Shown: piece after piece, positions 24,844-33,889 of the stretch
Layout of the letters: each line of letters begins with the position of its first letter
Numbering within the stretch: the stretch's first letter is position 1
Source: Natronorubrum halalkaliphilum
Lineage (GTDB): Archaea > Halobacteriota > Halobacteria > Halobacteriales > Natrialbaceae
Length of the DNA stretch: 64,000 nt
Assembly: GCF_009834785.1 (NCBI RefSeq)
Contig: NZ_WUYX01000053.1
Location: forward strand, 169,169 to 233,168
Direction of reading: 5' to 3'
The notes under the pieces: generated by a model
Told to the model about the DNA's origin: nothing
Seen by the model: the letters and a program-made list of their open reading frames with translations, nothing else
Database searches by the model: none
Position numbers and translations under genes: made by a program

Positions 24844-26031
24844 ATGGCTGAGGTCCGAGCGTGGCAAGAACGGTTGCCCGACAACTGGCGACGGATTCTC
24901 TCGACCCGGGCAGCCGTCGCGCTCGCGCTGATCGTCGCCCTGCTCTCGGTCGCGACGGCCATCGTCAACATCGGCACCGACGTCGTCTACGGTCCGCTCG
25001 CACCGTTCCTCCCCGACGCCGTCCAGGACGCGGCCGGCTTCACGGGCGCGCTGACGGGGTTTATGATGGTCGGCAGCGCACTCGCACTGCGCCGCGGACT
25101 CCGCGTCGGCTGGTGGGCGACATTTCTGCTCCTTCCGCTGACCGCGGCCCAGGGGCTCCTTCAGGCGAGCCAGTACTCGCTGCCGCTGATCGTCGTCTCG
25201 CTCGTGGCGATGCCGGTCCTCCTGATCAGTCGAAAGCGATTCACAAAGTCGCTCGAGCTCAGCACGACGCAGATGGCGGCCGGATCGGCGTTGCTCGGCG
25301 TGCAGCTATACGGGACCATCGGCGGCTACGCCCTTCGGGACCACTTCGAAGGCATCGACAGCATCCTCGACGCCTTCTACTTCACGCTGATCACCTCGAG
25401 TACGGTCGGCTACGGCGACATCACGCCGGATGCGGAGTCGACCGAAGCGTTGCTGTTTACGATGTCCGTCCTCGTCCTCGGCGTGGCCAGTTTCGGTATC
25501 GCCATCGGGGCGCTGGTCGGTCCGGCGATCCAGGCACGAATTACGAAAACACTCGGAAAGATGACCGACTCACAGCTCGAACTCCTCGAGGACCACATCC
25601 TCGTCCTCGGCTACGGCGAACTGACGGAACCGATCGTCGACGAACTCGCGGCCAGCAATCAGGAGTTCGTCGTCGTGACGAACAACCGGGACGTGGCACC
25701 AGCGCTCTCCGATCGAGAGATTCCGGTGATCACCGCCGATCCGAGCGACAAAGAGCCGCTCCGACGAGCAAAGATCGAGCGCGCGAGCGCGATTCTGGTC
25801 GCGACGAATCACGACGCCGAAGACGCGCTCACGATCCTCACCGCCCACCAGCTCGCCCCCGAGAGCCGCATCGTCGCCGCCGCGACCGATCGCGAGAACA
25901 CCGAAAAACTCGAGCGCGCCGGCGCGGATACGGTGATCAGCCCGTCGGTTCTGGGGGGCCACCTGCTCGTGCGATCGGCGCTGGGCAGCGACGACAGCGA
26001 GCTGATCGATCGGATTATCGGCGACAGGTAG
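24844..26031 (+). CDS. potassium channel protein with TrkA-N (RCK) domain
   Basis: A 395-residue protein. About four helices cover residues 20-130. A two-helix pore module follows at 145-225 with the selectivity filter TVGYGD (187-192). A Rossmann RCK_N domain then begins with ILVLGYGELTEPIVDEL, including ITADPSDKEPLRRAKIERA and ILVATNHDAEDALTI. It should be a ligand-gated K+ channel in the cytoplasmic membrane. It carries no obvious C-terminal RCK_C, which the two neighbouring RCK_C proteins could supply. ATG 24844 was preferred to an upstream Met two codons earlier. Confidence 0.9.
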   Translation: MAEVRAWQERLPDNWRRILSTRAAVALALIVALLSVATAIVNIGTDVVYGPLAPFLPDAVQDAAGFTGALTGFMMVGSALALRRGLRVGWWATFLLLPLTAAQGLLQASQYSLPLIVVSLVAMPVLLISRKRFTKSLELSTTQMAAGSALLGVQLYGTIGGYALRDHFEGIDSILDAFYFTLITSSTVGYGDITPDAESTEALLFTMSVLVLGVASFGIAIGALVGPAIQARITKTLGKMTDSQLELLEDHILVLGYGELTEPIVDELAASNQEFVVVTNNRDVAPALSDREIPVITADPSDKEPLRRAKIERASAILVATNHDAEDALTILTAHQLAPESRIVAAATDRENTEKLERAGADTVISPSVLGGHLLVRSALGSDDSELIDRIIGDR

Positions 26032-26097
26032 GCCTCGGAACGGGGCGTCGTGGATGGGAGCCTCGGAACGGGTTCGTCTACGGACGTCGCTTCCGGA

Positions 26098-26775
26098 CTA
26101 CTCCGGTGCGCCCTCGAGAATCGCCGCGCCACTCGAGGCCCCGATCCGTTCGGCTCCGGCCTCGAGCATGGCGATGGCGTCGTCGTAGCTGCCGACGCCG
26201 CCGCTCGCTTTGACGGGGAGATACCCGCTCATGAGTTGGACGTCGTCGATCGTCGCGCCGCCGCTCACGGCTTCGCCGTTCGCTCGTTGATCCGACGGAT
26301 CAACGCTGGCGAAGCCGGTCGAGGTCTTGACCATCGTCGCGTCGGCCGCGACGGCGGCCTCGCAGGCGCGGTGTTTCTCCTCGTCGGTCAACAGCGCGGT
26401 CTCGATGATCACCTTTACCGGAATCGGAACCGCGGCGACGACTTCCGCGAGTTCGGCTCTGACGACGTCGTCTTCGCCCGCTTTCAGGCGGCCAACGTTG
26501 ATCACGACGTCGAGTTCGTCCGCGCCGGCTTTCCAGGCCAACACCCCCTCTCGACGCTTCACGTCGGCGGTGTTCTGTCCGTGCGGAAAACCGATGACCG
26601 TCGCGAGGGTCACGTCGGTGGCGTAATCGGCCACCTCCTCGAGTGCGTACGGCGGGATACAGGCGTTCATGCCGTACTGCTGGGCGTCGTCGAGAACCTG
26701 TCTGATATCGGCGAGCGACGTCTCGGGGCCGAGAACGGTGTGATCGATCAGCGGGGCGAGTTCACTGCGGTCCAT
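26098..26775 (-). CDS. deoC: deoxyribose-phosphate aldolase
   Basis: A 225-residue class I aldolase: IDHTVLGPE near the start, [28 protein letters not shown] and [12 protein letters not shown], where the Lys forms the Schiff base, then VKASGGV. It cleaves 2-deoxyribose-5-phosphate to glyceraldehyde-3-phosphate and acetaldehyde. It is divergent from the ribose-1,5-bisphosphate isomerase gene, sharing a 57-nt promoter region. Uridine phosphorylase and a PfkB kinase lie within 5 kb, consistent with nucleoside breakdown. Confidence 0.95.
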   Translation of the reverse strand: MDRSELAPLIDHTVLGPETSLADIRQVLDDAQQYGMNACIPPYALEEVADYATDVTLATVIGFPHGQNTADVKRREGVLAWKAGADELDVVINVGRLKAGEDDVVRAELAEVVAAVPIPVKVIIETALLTDEEKHRACEAAVAADATMVKTSTGFASVDPSDQRANGEAVSGGATIDDVQLMSGYLPVKASGGVGSYDDAIAMLEAGAERIGASSGAAILEGAPE

Positions 26776-26832
26776 ACGAGGTCAGAGTCGCCCGACGCTC
26801 AAAAACCCGCCCGATCACTTTTGGCTACTGCA

Positions 26833-27825
26833 ATGGAACTGGTTCGCATGGACGAGAGTCTGCCCGCCGTCGATCCGGCCGTCGCGGCGACCGCCGACGA
26901 CATCGCCGAGATGGAGATTCGGGGTGCGGCGACCATCGCCGACGCGGCCGCCGAGGCGCTTGCACGCCAGGCGGCGCAGTCGGATGTCGACAGTCCGTCG
27001 GCGTTCCGACAGCAGCTACGTGCGGCGGCGAAAACGCTCTACGAGACCCGACCGACGGCGGTGAGTCTCCCGAACGCGCTCCGGTACGTTCTCCGGGGAA
27101 TGTCGGGCGAAACCGTCTCGGAACTGCGCGCGTCGATCATCGCCCGTGCCGAGGAGTTTCAGCACGATCTGACCCAGGCCCAGTCGAAACTCGGCGAGGT
27201 CGGCTCGAATCGACTGCGCGACGGCGACGTCGTGATGACTCACTGCCACTCGACCGACGCGCTCTCGTGTCTCGAGGCTGCTCTCGAGGACGGGAAGGAA
27301 CTCGAGGCGATCGTCAAGGAAACCAGACCCAGAAAGCAAGGCTACATTACGGCCGGACGGTTGCGCGAGTTGGGTGTGCCGGTGACACTCATCGTGGACA
27401 ACGCGGCGCGTCGGTACCTCGATCGGGCGGACCACGTGCTGGTCGGTGCCGACAGCATCGCGGCCGACGGCAGCGTGATCAACAAGATCGGCACCAGCGG
27501 GCTGGCGGTCAACGCCCGCGAGCGCGGCGTGCCGGTGATGGTCGCCGCCCAGACGATCAAGCTCCACCCCGACACGATGACGGGTCACACCGTCGAGATC
27601 GAGATGCGCGACGAACTCGAGGTGCTCACCGACAACGAACGGGCGGCTATCGGCGACGAACAGGCCGGCGAGGGGCTCACCGTAGAAAACCCGGCGTTCG
27701 ACGTCACGCCACCGCGGTACGTCGACGCAATCGTCACCGAACGCGGTCAGTTTCCGCCGGAGAGTGTCGTGACGCTGATGCGAGAGCTGTTCGGCGAATC
27801 GACCGGCGAGCCGTGGGAACCCTGA
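26833..27825 (+). CDS. ribose-1,5-bisphosphate isomerase (eIF-2B-like)
   Basis: A 330-residue member of the eIF-2B/MtnA/R15P isomerase superfamily. IRGAATIADAAAEAL, DVVMTHCHSTDALS (catalytic Cys in THCHS), KETRPRKQGYITA and HVLVGADSIAADGSVINKIG (catalytic Asp) match archaeal R15P isomerases rather than MtnA. It converts ribose-1,5-bisphosphate to ribulose-1,5-bisphosphate in archaeal nucleoside degradation. Here that would feed the haloarchaeal non-carboxylating pentose bisphosphate pathway, since no RuBisCO is in view. ATG 26848 is an alternative start. Confidence 0.88.
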   Translation: MELVRMDESLPAVDPAVAATADDIAEMEIRGAATIADAAAEALARQAAQSDVDSPSAFRQQLRAAAKTLYETRPTAVSLPNALRYVLRGMSGETVSELRASIIARAEEFQHDLTQAQSKLGEVGSNRLRDGDVVMTHCHSTDALSCLEAALEDGKELEAIVKETRPRKQGYITAGRLRELGVPVTLIVDNAARRYLDRADHVLVGADSIAADGSVINKIGTSGLAVNARERGVPVMVAAQTIKLHPDTMTGHTVEIEMRDELEVLTDNERAAIGDEQAGEGLTVENPAFDVTPPRYVDAIVTERGQFPPESVVTLMRELFGESTGEPWEP

Positions 27826-27968
27826 CGTCGAGGCGCTCGTCCATGTCGATACGAAGCCGACGAAACGGCCAAGACGGTCGTCCGGCGTCCCAGATCGGCC
27901 GGATATTTCGATCGATCGAATAGTTGGTAATCGGAAAGTGTTAGTCGCTGGTGTGTATCACGACAGAT

Positions 27969-28790
27969 ATGGTATTACCCGAGGGGTTCGTGCTTCCGCC
28001 GTGGTATCTCCTTGGTCCAGTGCTCGTAATACTGGCAGGGGTACTCGCGCTGCTGTGGGCGCTCGAGCCGCCAGTGACCGATCGAACGGTCCTGGCGTTT
28101 GCACCGTGGATGATGTTCGGGTCGGCCTTGCACGTCTTACATCGGATCGAGGCGTACCCCGAGCGCGTCGAGATACTGTTTGCGTCGCCGACCGTCTATC
28201 TGGTGACGGCGATCGTCGCAGGGCTCGCCTGGATCATCGCGATTTTCCTGTACGCAGGCGGGTTACAACCGTCGATATCTCGGTTCGTCGGGATCTCCGG
28301 CACCGGCTTTTTCGCCGTGTTCGCGATGATCGCCCTCAACAGCGGCTGGGCCCAAGGGACGTTCGAACCGTTCTGGCCGGTCATCGCCGTCGTCGTCGCC
28401 GGTATCGCCACTGCAGTCGCCTGGATCGCACTGAGCCTCTGGTTTACGGACGTCGCCGCGACGACGGGTGCCACCGGGACGCTCGTCGTCTTCGGTCACG
28501 CCCTGGACGGCGTCTCGACGGCCATCGGCTACGACGTCCTCGGCGCCACCGAGGAGGTTCCCCTTTCGCGGTTGATTCTCGAGGCCGGCGAGGCGCTGCC
28601 GACAGAGGAGTACATCGGTGCCGGCTGGCTCTTCGTGCTCGTCAAGATCGTTCTCGCGCTGTTTATTCTCGGTCTGTTCAAAGAGTACGTCGAGGACCGC
28701 CCACAGCAGGCGCGGACGATCCTCGCACTGGTCGCCGCGGTCGGTCTCGGCCCGGGAACGCACAACGTGTTGCTCTTTCTCGTCACCTAG
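27969..28790 (+). CDS. DUF63 family membrane protein
   Basis: A 273-residue protein with seven to eight hydrophobic segments. FAPWMMFGSALHVLHRIEAYP and LVVFGHALDGVSTAIGYDVLG are the conserved DUF63 features, with charged and His residues inside the membrane region; WLFVLVKIVLALFILGLFKE follows. Function is unknown, though the buried His and Glu residues hint at ion or metal handling. ATG 27969 was chosen over an upstream Met with no hydrophobic character. Confidence 0.85.
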   Translation: MVLPEGFVLPPWYLLGPVLVILAGVLALLWALEPPVTDRTVLAFAPWMMFGSALHVLHRIEAYPERVEILFASPTVYLVTAIVAGLAWIIAIFLYAGGLQPSISRFVGISGTGFFAVFAMIALNSGWAQGTFEPFWPVIAVVVAGIATAVAWIALSLWFTDVAATTGATGTLVVFGHALDGVSTAIGYDVLGATEEVPLSRLILEAGEALPTEEYIGAGWLFVLVKIVLALFILGLFKEYVEDRPQQARTILALVAAVGLGPGTHNVLLFLVT

Positions 28791-28791
28791 C

Positions 28792-28798
28792 TTTTTTT
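28792..28798 (+). terminator. oligo-T terminator after the DUF63 gene
   Basis: Seven consecutive T residues begin one base after the TAG stop. Archaeal RNA polymerase terminates at oligo-T without a hairpin, so this is a likely end of the transcript. It could also act as a weak promoter element for the kinase gene 30 nt on. Confidence 0.45.
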
Positions 28799-28827
28799 CC
28801 GACGGCCCCGTCTTTCCGTACCATTGA

Positions 28828-29709
28828 ATGGTTCCGACCGTACTCACCGCCGGCCACGTCAACTGGGACGTGACGCTCCGCGTCGACCGACTCCCTGAAG
28901 CCGACGGTGAGGCGACGATCCGCTCCCAACGGCAGTCCGGCGGCGGGAGCGCCGCGAACGTCGCCGCCGCGCTCGCGGGTCTCGAAGTCGAAACCGGCCT
29001 GATCGGCAGCGTCGGCGACGACGACAACGGCCTCCTCGCCGGGCGCGAACTCGAGGAAGCGGGCGTCTCGCTGTCCGGTCTGCAGGTGGTCGACGGAGCC
29101 GACACGGCCGTCAAGTACCTGCTCGTCGACGACGCCGGCGACGTGTCGATACTCGGCAACGACGGCGTCAACGAGGCTGTCCGTCCGGCGGACCTCGTGC
29201 CCGCTCGCATCCGATCGGCGGATCACGTCCACCTGACGAGTCAACGTCCCGAGACCGCCGCGGCCATCGCGCGGATCGCACACGAGGCCGGCGTCACCGT
29301 CAGTTTCGATCCCGGACGGCGGTTCGGCGACCGCGAGTACGGCGACACGCTCCCGGCGGCGGACATCCTCTTCGTCACGCAGCGCGAGGCCGCGGCGCTG
29401 GCCGACGACGCCGTCGACTCGCAACTGGACGACCGGATCGTCGTCGTGACCTCCGGCAGCGACGGCGCGGCGGTTCGGACGCCGGAGGGAACCTACACCC
29501 ACCCCGGGTTCGACATCGATCCCGTCGATACGGCCGGTGCAGGTGACGCGTTCGCGGCGGGCTTTATCGCAACCAGACTCGAGGGAGAGGATATCGAACG
29601 GACGCTCGAGTACGCAAACGCCTGTGGGGCCCTCACCGCGAGTCGGGACGGGGCACGCAGCGCGCCGACGGCGGCCGACCTCGAGCGGTTTCTCAGCGAC
29701 CGATCGTGA
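28828..29709 (+). CDS. PfkB family carbohydrate kinase (candidate ribose-1-phosphate kinase)
   Basis: A 293-residue ribokinase-fold enzyme. GHVNWDVTLRVDRLP and SGGGSAANVAAALAGL form the N-terminal sugar-binding motif; DTAGAGDAFAAGFI near residue 235 is PfkB signature 2 with the catalytic Asp. The location between R15P isomerase and uridine phosphorylase suggests ribose-1-phosphate kinase, which makes ribose-1,5-bisphosphate in the haloarchaeal pentose bisphosphate route. Ribokinase or another sugar kinase cannot be excluded by sequence alone. Confidence 0.85.
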   Translation: MVPTVLTAGHVNWDVTLRVDRLPEADGEATIRSQRQSGGGSAANVAAALAGLEVETGLIGSVGDDDNGLLAGRELEEAGVSLSGLQVVDGADTAVKYLLVDDAGDVSILGNDGVNEAVRPADLVPARIRSADHVHLTSQRPETAAAIARIAHEAGVTVSFDPGRRFGDREYGDTLPAADILFVTQREAAALADDAVDSQLDDRIVVVTSGSDGAAVRTPEGTYTHPGFDIDPVDTAGAGDAFAAGFIATRLEGEDIERTLEYANACGALTASRDGARSAPTAADLERFLSDRS

Positions 29710-29796
29710 CCACCATCTATTTATGGCGGTTGCTCGCCGTCGAATTCGATTGCAGTCCGGCGGTTCTCACCGGATGTTGTCTGACGGTAGTTATAT

Positions 29797-29813
29797 GGGC
29801 AACAACGTTGCCC
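29797..29813. promoter_or_regulatory. 17-nt palindrome upstream of the HalOD1 gene
   Basis: GGGCAAC at 29797-29803 pairs with GTTGCCC at 29807-29813 around a 3-nt centre. It directly follows a TTATAT box at 29791-29796 and lies 42 nt before the HalOD1 ATG. This is the place expected for a repressor binding site overlapping the transcription start. Confidence 0.4.
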
Positions 29814-29854
29814 ACTCGAATAGACGGTCACGGAAACGTGACAGAGAGAGAGAC

Positions 29855-30154
29855 ATGACGGAAGGAAGGATAAGCGAGTCCCATGGGTGTGAACTAAAAC
29901 ATCGCATCCAGTACGAGCGGAGCGCGGAGGAACCGCCGAGTATCGCCGCTGCAACAGCACTGGCGCAGTATCACGGCGAAGACGTTGCAACAACTGATCT
30001 GCGTCTCTACGACTATATCGATCCGGACGCACTCGATTCCCTCTTTGCGGATACGAACACCAGCAGCCGGGAAGCAGGGACCGTCGAGTTCGCGGTCGAA
30101 GACGTCTCAGTCGTAGTCAAACCCGACCGAGTGGAGGTGTGTCCGGAGCCCTGA
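29855..30154 (+). CDS. HalOD1 output-domain protein
   Basis: A 99-residue protein. EEPPSIAAATALAQYHGEDV, LRLYDYIDPDALDSLFAD and GTVEFAVEDVSVVVKPDRVEV follow the HalOD1 pattern seen as an output domain of haloarchaeal response regulators and as free proteins. It probably relays a signal or binds a partner. The ATG at 29855 was chosen because the homologous region starts close after it. Confidence 0.8.
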   Translation: MTEGRISESHGCELKHRIQYERSAEEPPSIAAATALAQYHGEDVATTDLRLYDYIDPDALDSLFADTNTSSREAGTVEFAVEDVSVVVKPDRVEVCPEP

Positions 30155-30390
30155 CGGAGATCGATTACTCGATCACGCGACGAGTCGACGAGACGGCGTA
30201 CCGACGCCTGGACGCTAAACCGGTTGCCACAGCGGGATGGCGACCGTGTTCCAGCCGAGAACGACACACGACATGGCGGTGAGGGGGTGAGCAGGACGAC
30301 GGGGGCGACCGCGGATCGGCACCGCCAATCGATGGACGCCCGGGACTCGTCCTCGAATCTTTTTTCTCACCGCCGCCAGAATCGAGAGGT

Positions 30391-31119
30391 ATGGCAACGC
30401 AGCCACACCTGCTGGTAGACGACGGCGATCTGACCGATCGAGTCCTTATCCCGGGCGACCCGGGTCGTGTCGACCGCATCGCCAGCCACTGTGACGAGGC
30501 CGAGACCGTCGCCGAGAACCGCGAGTACAAGGTCGTCAACGCGACCTACGAGGGCCGGGAGCTGACGATCTGTTCGACCGGTATCGGCTGTCCGTCGGCG
30601 GCCATCGCCGTCGAGGAACTGGCGAACGTCGGCGTCGAGACGTTCATCCGCGTCGGGACGACCGGCGCGCTCCAGTCCGATATCGAGATCGGGGACATGA
30701 TCGTCGCGACGGGGGCCGCGAAAAACGAGGGGACCTCGAAACGCTACGAGGCCGTCGAGTACCCCGCCGTTCCGGACTACGGCGTCCTCTCGGCGCTGGT
30801 TGATTCGGCCGAAGCGAACGACGAAGAAGTCCACGTCGGCCCCATCGCTTCCGACGACGCCTACTACGCCGAATCGGACGCCGCCGTCGAAGACTGGGAG
30901 GCTGCCGGCCTCCTCTCGGTCGAGATGGAAGCCGCCGCCGTCTTTTCGCTGGCCCGCCGGAAGGGGCTTCGCGCCGGCGCGATCTGTACCGTCGACGGCA
31001 ACCTCGTCGAAGGAACCCAGAAGGGGACCGACACCGAGGACGACGAACTGCCGGACAAGGCCAAGAACAACGTCGGCCGCGCGATCGACATCGCACTCGA
31101 GGCCGTCGTCGACCTGTAA
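30391..31119 (+). CDS. udp: uridine phosphorylase
   Basis: A 242-residue nucleoside phosphorylase. LIPGDPGRVDRIA binds phosphate; FIRVGTTGALQSDIEIGDMI and LSVEMEAAAVFSLARRKGLRAG are NP-1 family features, the Glu-Met-Glu segment contacting the ribose. It splits uridine to uracil and ribose-1-phosphate. Together with the PfkB kinase, R15P isomerase and deoC nearby it makes a coherent nucleoside salvage set. A T-rich run at about 30359-30365 lies 27 nt upstream and may be its TATA-like box. Confidence 0.92.
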   Translation: MATQPHLLVDDGDLTDRVLIPGDPGRVDRIASHCDEAETVAENREYKVVNATYEGRELTICSTGIGCPSAAIAVEELANVGVETFIRVGTTGALQSDIEIGDMIVATGAAKNEGTSKRYEAVEYPAVPDYGVLSALVDSAEANDEEVHVGPIASDDAYYAESDAAVEDWEAAGLLSVEMEAAAVFSLARRKGLRAGAICTVDGNLVEGTQKGTDTEDDELPDKAKNNVGRAIDIALEAVVDL

Positions 31120-31180
31120 CGTACCCTGAACGCTTTTCCGCGACGCTTCCTGCCTCGAGTAACGCGGGAAACTCGCTACC

Positions 31181-31210
31181 CACTTTTCGACACTTTTCGA
31201 CACTTTTCGA
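31181..31210. repeat. 10-bp direct repeat, three perfect copies
   Basis: Three head-to-tail copies of CACTTTTCGA lie between convergent genes. Read on either strand they provide T-rich or A-rich runs that may help termination of the udp transcript. Confidence 0.8.
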
Positions 31211-31228
31211 GCGAGGGATCCGACGGAT

Positions 31229-32095
31229 TCAGACGGCGGTGAGCCGCTCCGCAAGCGTTCTCGCTCGCCCGGTCAGCGCCTCCGTCGTCGTCGACGCGGA
31301 CTGCAGGGTGTCGTTGATCGACGAAAAGAGCCGATCGAACGCCGGGCTGGCGTCGTCTCGCTGCCAGTCGGCCGTCTCGCGAGCCTCGAGTCCGCAGGTC
31401 GAACACGACGCACCCTCGAGCGAGTCGAAACAGCCGTGACACCGTTCGAGTACCGTGGCGACGGTTTCACAGCGGGAAACGACGTCGCGGAGCGTCGATT
31501 GGAGCTGCGTCGCCGTCTCGGTAAACGACGCGAGCGCCGAGCGAACGTCGGCGTCGAACGCCCCGTCCTCGACCGTCGAGAGCCGCTCGAGGTGGGCGTC
31601 GACGGCGTCGATCGCGAGCAAAACGTCGCGGCGCGTCCGGCGGTAGTCCGCGGCCGCGTCACTCGATGCAGCGGCCGTCGCTGGTTCCGATTCGGAGCCC
31701 GCGTCGGCGAGCGTCGACGGCAGCGACGTCGCGGCCGAGGCGAACGACGCGATGTCGGAGAGCGCACCGCCCTGAATGCGGGTGGTTTCGCGGACGAGTC
31801 GAAACAGTTCCTCGCCGGAGTCGACCGTCTCGAGCGTCGCGGTCGACGCGTCGGACGGCGTTTGTAACGTCTCGAAACACGGGGTACAGACGGTCACGAG
31901 GGCGCTTTCGTGGACCGTTCCCTCGAGCGGGACGTCGCCGATGGGGTAGGGGTGAAGCGTCGACTCGGTCGGGGACGGGGTCGCGGTGGCGGTGACGGTC
32001 GTATCGATATCGCCGGCGGTATCGCAGTGGCCGCACGTCCGCTCGTCTCTGTCGAAGACGGCTTGTCGGTCGGCCTGCCAATGGCGGGAAGTCAC
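31229..32095 (-). CDS. HNH-like zinc protein, haloarchaeal
   Basis: A 288-residue protein from GTG 32095; the open frame continues upstream but loses protein-like character. Residues 15-85 look like an HNH fold: QAVFDRDERTCGHCDTAG, a His in TLHPYPIGDVPLEG, then LVTVCTPCFETL, giving CxxC/CxxC zinc pairs. A helical middle (DAHLERLSTVEDGAF) and a third cysteine group (ERCHGCFDSLEGASCSTCG) follow. Nuclease activity is not assured, since the central catalytic His-Asn-His is not clear. Confidence 0.65.
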   Translation of the reverse strand: MTSRHWQADRQAVFDRDERTCGHCDTAGDIDTTVTATATPSPTESTLHPYPIGDVPLEGTVHESALVTVCTPCFETLQTPSDASTATLETVDSGEELFRLVRETTRIQGGALSDIASFASAATSLPSTLADAGSESEPATAAASSDAAADYRRTRRDVLLAIDAVDAHLERLSTVEDGAFDADVRSALASFTETATQLQSTLRDVVSRCETVATVLERCHGCFDSLEGASCSTCGLEARETADWQRDDASPAFDRLFSSINDTLQSASTTTEALTGRARTLAERLTAV

Positions 32096-32203
32096 GAGCG
32101 AGCGAAGACAGCGCGGCGACAAAAACACACCGGCTGGCCCGAAGGCGATACGGACGCTGCAGTGTGACCGGTGAACTAACTCGCTGGCCGTCGGAGTCAC
32201 CGT

Positions 32204-32983
32204 ATGGTCGACTCTCCGACTGACTCCGACTCCGAAGCCGGTACCGAATCCGATTCCGTATCCGAGTTCGAACTCGAGCGCGCGTACGACCGCGACGAGC
32301 TCGCCGCCGTCTTCGATACGCTCGCGACTGCACTGGCCGACGACCGACCCCTGCGGATAGCCGACGGAGAGCGGACGGCGACGATATCGATTCCGTCCCG
32401 GATCGTCGCGGCGATCGAAGCCGAACGCGAGACCGACGCTGACCCGCCGGTCACCGAACTGGAACTCGAACTCGAGTGGGACGATCCGGACGGCTCGAGT
32501 CTGGCGTTCGAAGCGGAGCGCGACGACCCACCCGGCGTCGTCACCGATGGCCGACGGGGGACGCAAACGGACGTCAGCGAGCCAGAGACCGACCCGGCGA
32601 CGGCGACGGCGACGATACCGCCGGACGCGGTTACCGGCCGAGACCAAGGGGACGATGACGAGCCGCGAGTCGAACCCGAGGTGCGTCGAGCGGACGCGCT
32701 CGAGGACGGGCCGGACACTGGAGACGATTCGGAGGACCCGACCGAGCCGGACGCGGAATCGGAGGCGGCACACGCGCCGGACGAGAAACGCGGCGAGCGA
32801 ACCAGCCGGTTCGAGGTCTACGAGGATCGGGCCGGCCAGTGGCGCTGGCGGCTGGTCCACTGGAACGGGAATATCGTGGCGGACGGCGGCGAGGGATACG
32901 CCTCGCGGTCGAACGCCAGACGCGCCGTTCGGGGCGTGATGCGCAGCGCGCCGACGGCGCGTCTCGTGGATCGAAACGAGTGA
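32204..32983 (+). CDS. fusion of amphi-Trp domain and YegP/HVO_2922-type DUF1508 domain
   Basis: A 259-residue protein. Residues 25-90 match the amphi-Trp pattern (ELERAYDRDELAAVFDTLA, TISIPSRIVAAIEAERE, LELELEWDD). An acidic linker of about 100 residues separates this from a C-terminal YegP-like unit, FEVYEDRAGQWRWRLVHWNG then YASRSNARRAVRGV. Both modules occur as small standalone haloarchaeal proteins; their biochemical roles are unknown. The linker composition suggests disorder. Confidence 0.75.
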   Translation: MVDSPTDSDSEAGTESDSVSEFELERAYDRDELAAVFDTLATALADDRPLRIADGERTATISIPSRIVAAIEAERETDADPPVTELELELEWDDPDGSSLAFEAERDDPPGVVTDGRRGTQTDVSEPETDPATATATIPPDAVTGRDQGDDDEPRVEPEVRRADALEDGPDTGDDSEDPTEPDAESEAAHAPDEKRGERTSRFEVYEDRAGQWRWRLVHWNGNIVADGGEGYASRSNARRAVRGVMRSAPTARLVDRNE

Positions 32984-33070
32984 CGACGGCGCCGACTCGC
33001 GTGACGAGCAGGCGCGACGATCCGTACTGACCGAACCACCGCCCGTCGCACAACTCGCGACGGTGCCGCA

Positions 33071-33805
33071 CTACGGCCGGAAATCGTCTAGCTCGACGTC
33101 GAAATCGAACTCCGCCTCCCGGTTTGCCGACTCGTACTCGAGGGACGGTCGAGTCCCGTCTGGAATCGCGTTGTACTGCCGGAGGAACGCGACGATACCG
33201 CGTTTCCCGCCGAAGTCACCCCGATATCGGCGGAAGAGGCGCGGGATCGTGGCCACGTCGGCCTCCGGATCGTACATCACGTTCTCCTCGAGAAACCACT
33301 CGACGGCGATGTCCAGTTCCGCGTCGACGTCGGTCGGCGAGTAGACCGTGACCGGCGGACAGTGGTCGGCGCCGTGGCTCACGGCGAAGTGAATCCGCGG
33401 ATCGCACTCGGGGAGTCGGAACTCCCGTTCGAACGCCGAGGGGATCAGACGGGGCAGATAACCGAATCCCCAGGAGTGTTTCGAACGGCGAAGCAGTCCA
33501 TGTTCGATATCGTTGAGGCTCAACCAGACGCCGCCGACCGGGATCCGGTCTCGGGAGACGAACTTCCAGCGCTGGAGGTGCCCGCCGTCGAGCAACGTCG
33601 GCTCCGCCTCGAGCAGCAACTGGGCGTAGGCGTTGTAGCAGTTGAGCCAGAAGGACAGTTTCCCCTCGCGACTCGACAGTGCACGCGCTAGTTTGGAACG
33701 CTCGAGCGTCGCGAGGTGTTCTCGCAACCAGTCGGTATCGCCCTCGGTCTTGACCGCGTACAACAGATCGGCCGAGAGTGAGAGGGGATCGAGCTGGGTC
33801 GACAT
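33071..33805 (-). CDS. DUF547 domain protein
   Basis: A 244-residue soluble protein with the DUF547 core: KLSFWLNCYNAYAQLLL, LSLNDIEHGLLRR, DPRIHFAVSHGADHCPPV and IPRLFRRYRGDFGG. The Asn-Cys-Tyr-Asn and His/Ser/Cys positions resemble a papain-like catalytic arrangement suggested for the family, but activity has not been shown here. No signal peptide. It is divergent from the AI-2E transporter gene. Confidence 0.85.
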   Translation of the reverse strand: MSTQLDPLSLSADLLYAVKTEGDTDWLREHLATLERSKLARALSSREGKLSFWLNCYNAYAQLLLEAEPTLLDGGHLQRWKFVSRDRIPVGGVWLSLNDIEHGLLRRSKHSWGFGYLPRLIPSAFEREFRLPECDPRIHFAVSHGADHCPPVTVYSPTDVDAELDIAVEWFLEENVMYDPEADVATIPRLFRRYRGDFGGKRGIVAFLRQYNAIPDGTRPSLEYESANREAEFDFDVELDDFRP

Positions 33806-33889
33806 TCGTTTCTAGATTGGCGAACCAGACCCTTGAAGTCGTGTGGCGAATCCTCACGACAGTCGTCACGCTGAACATGTCTGGCCCGG

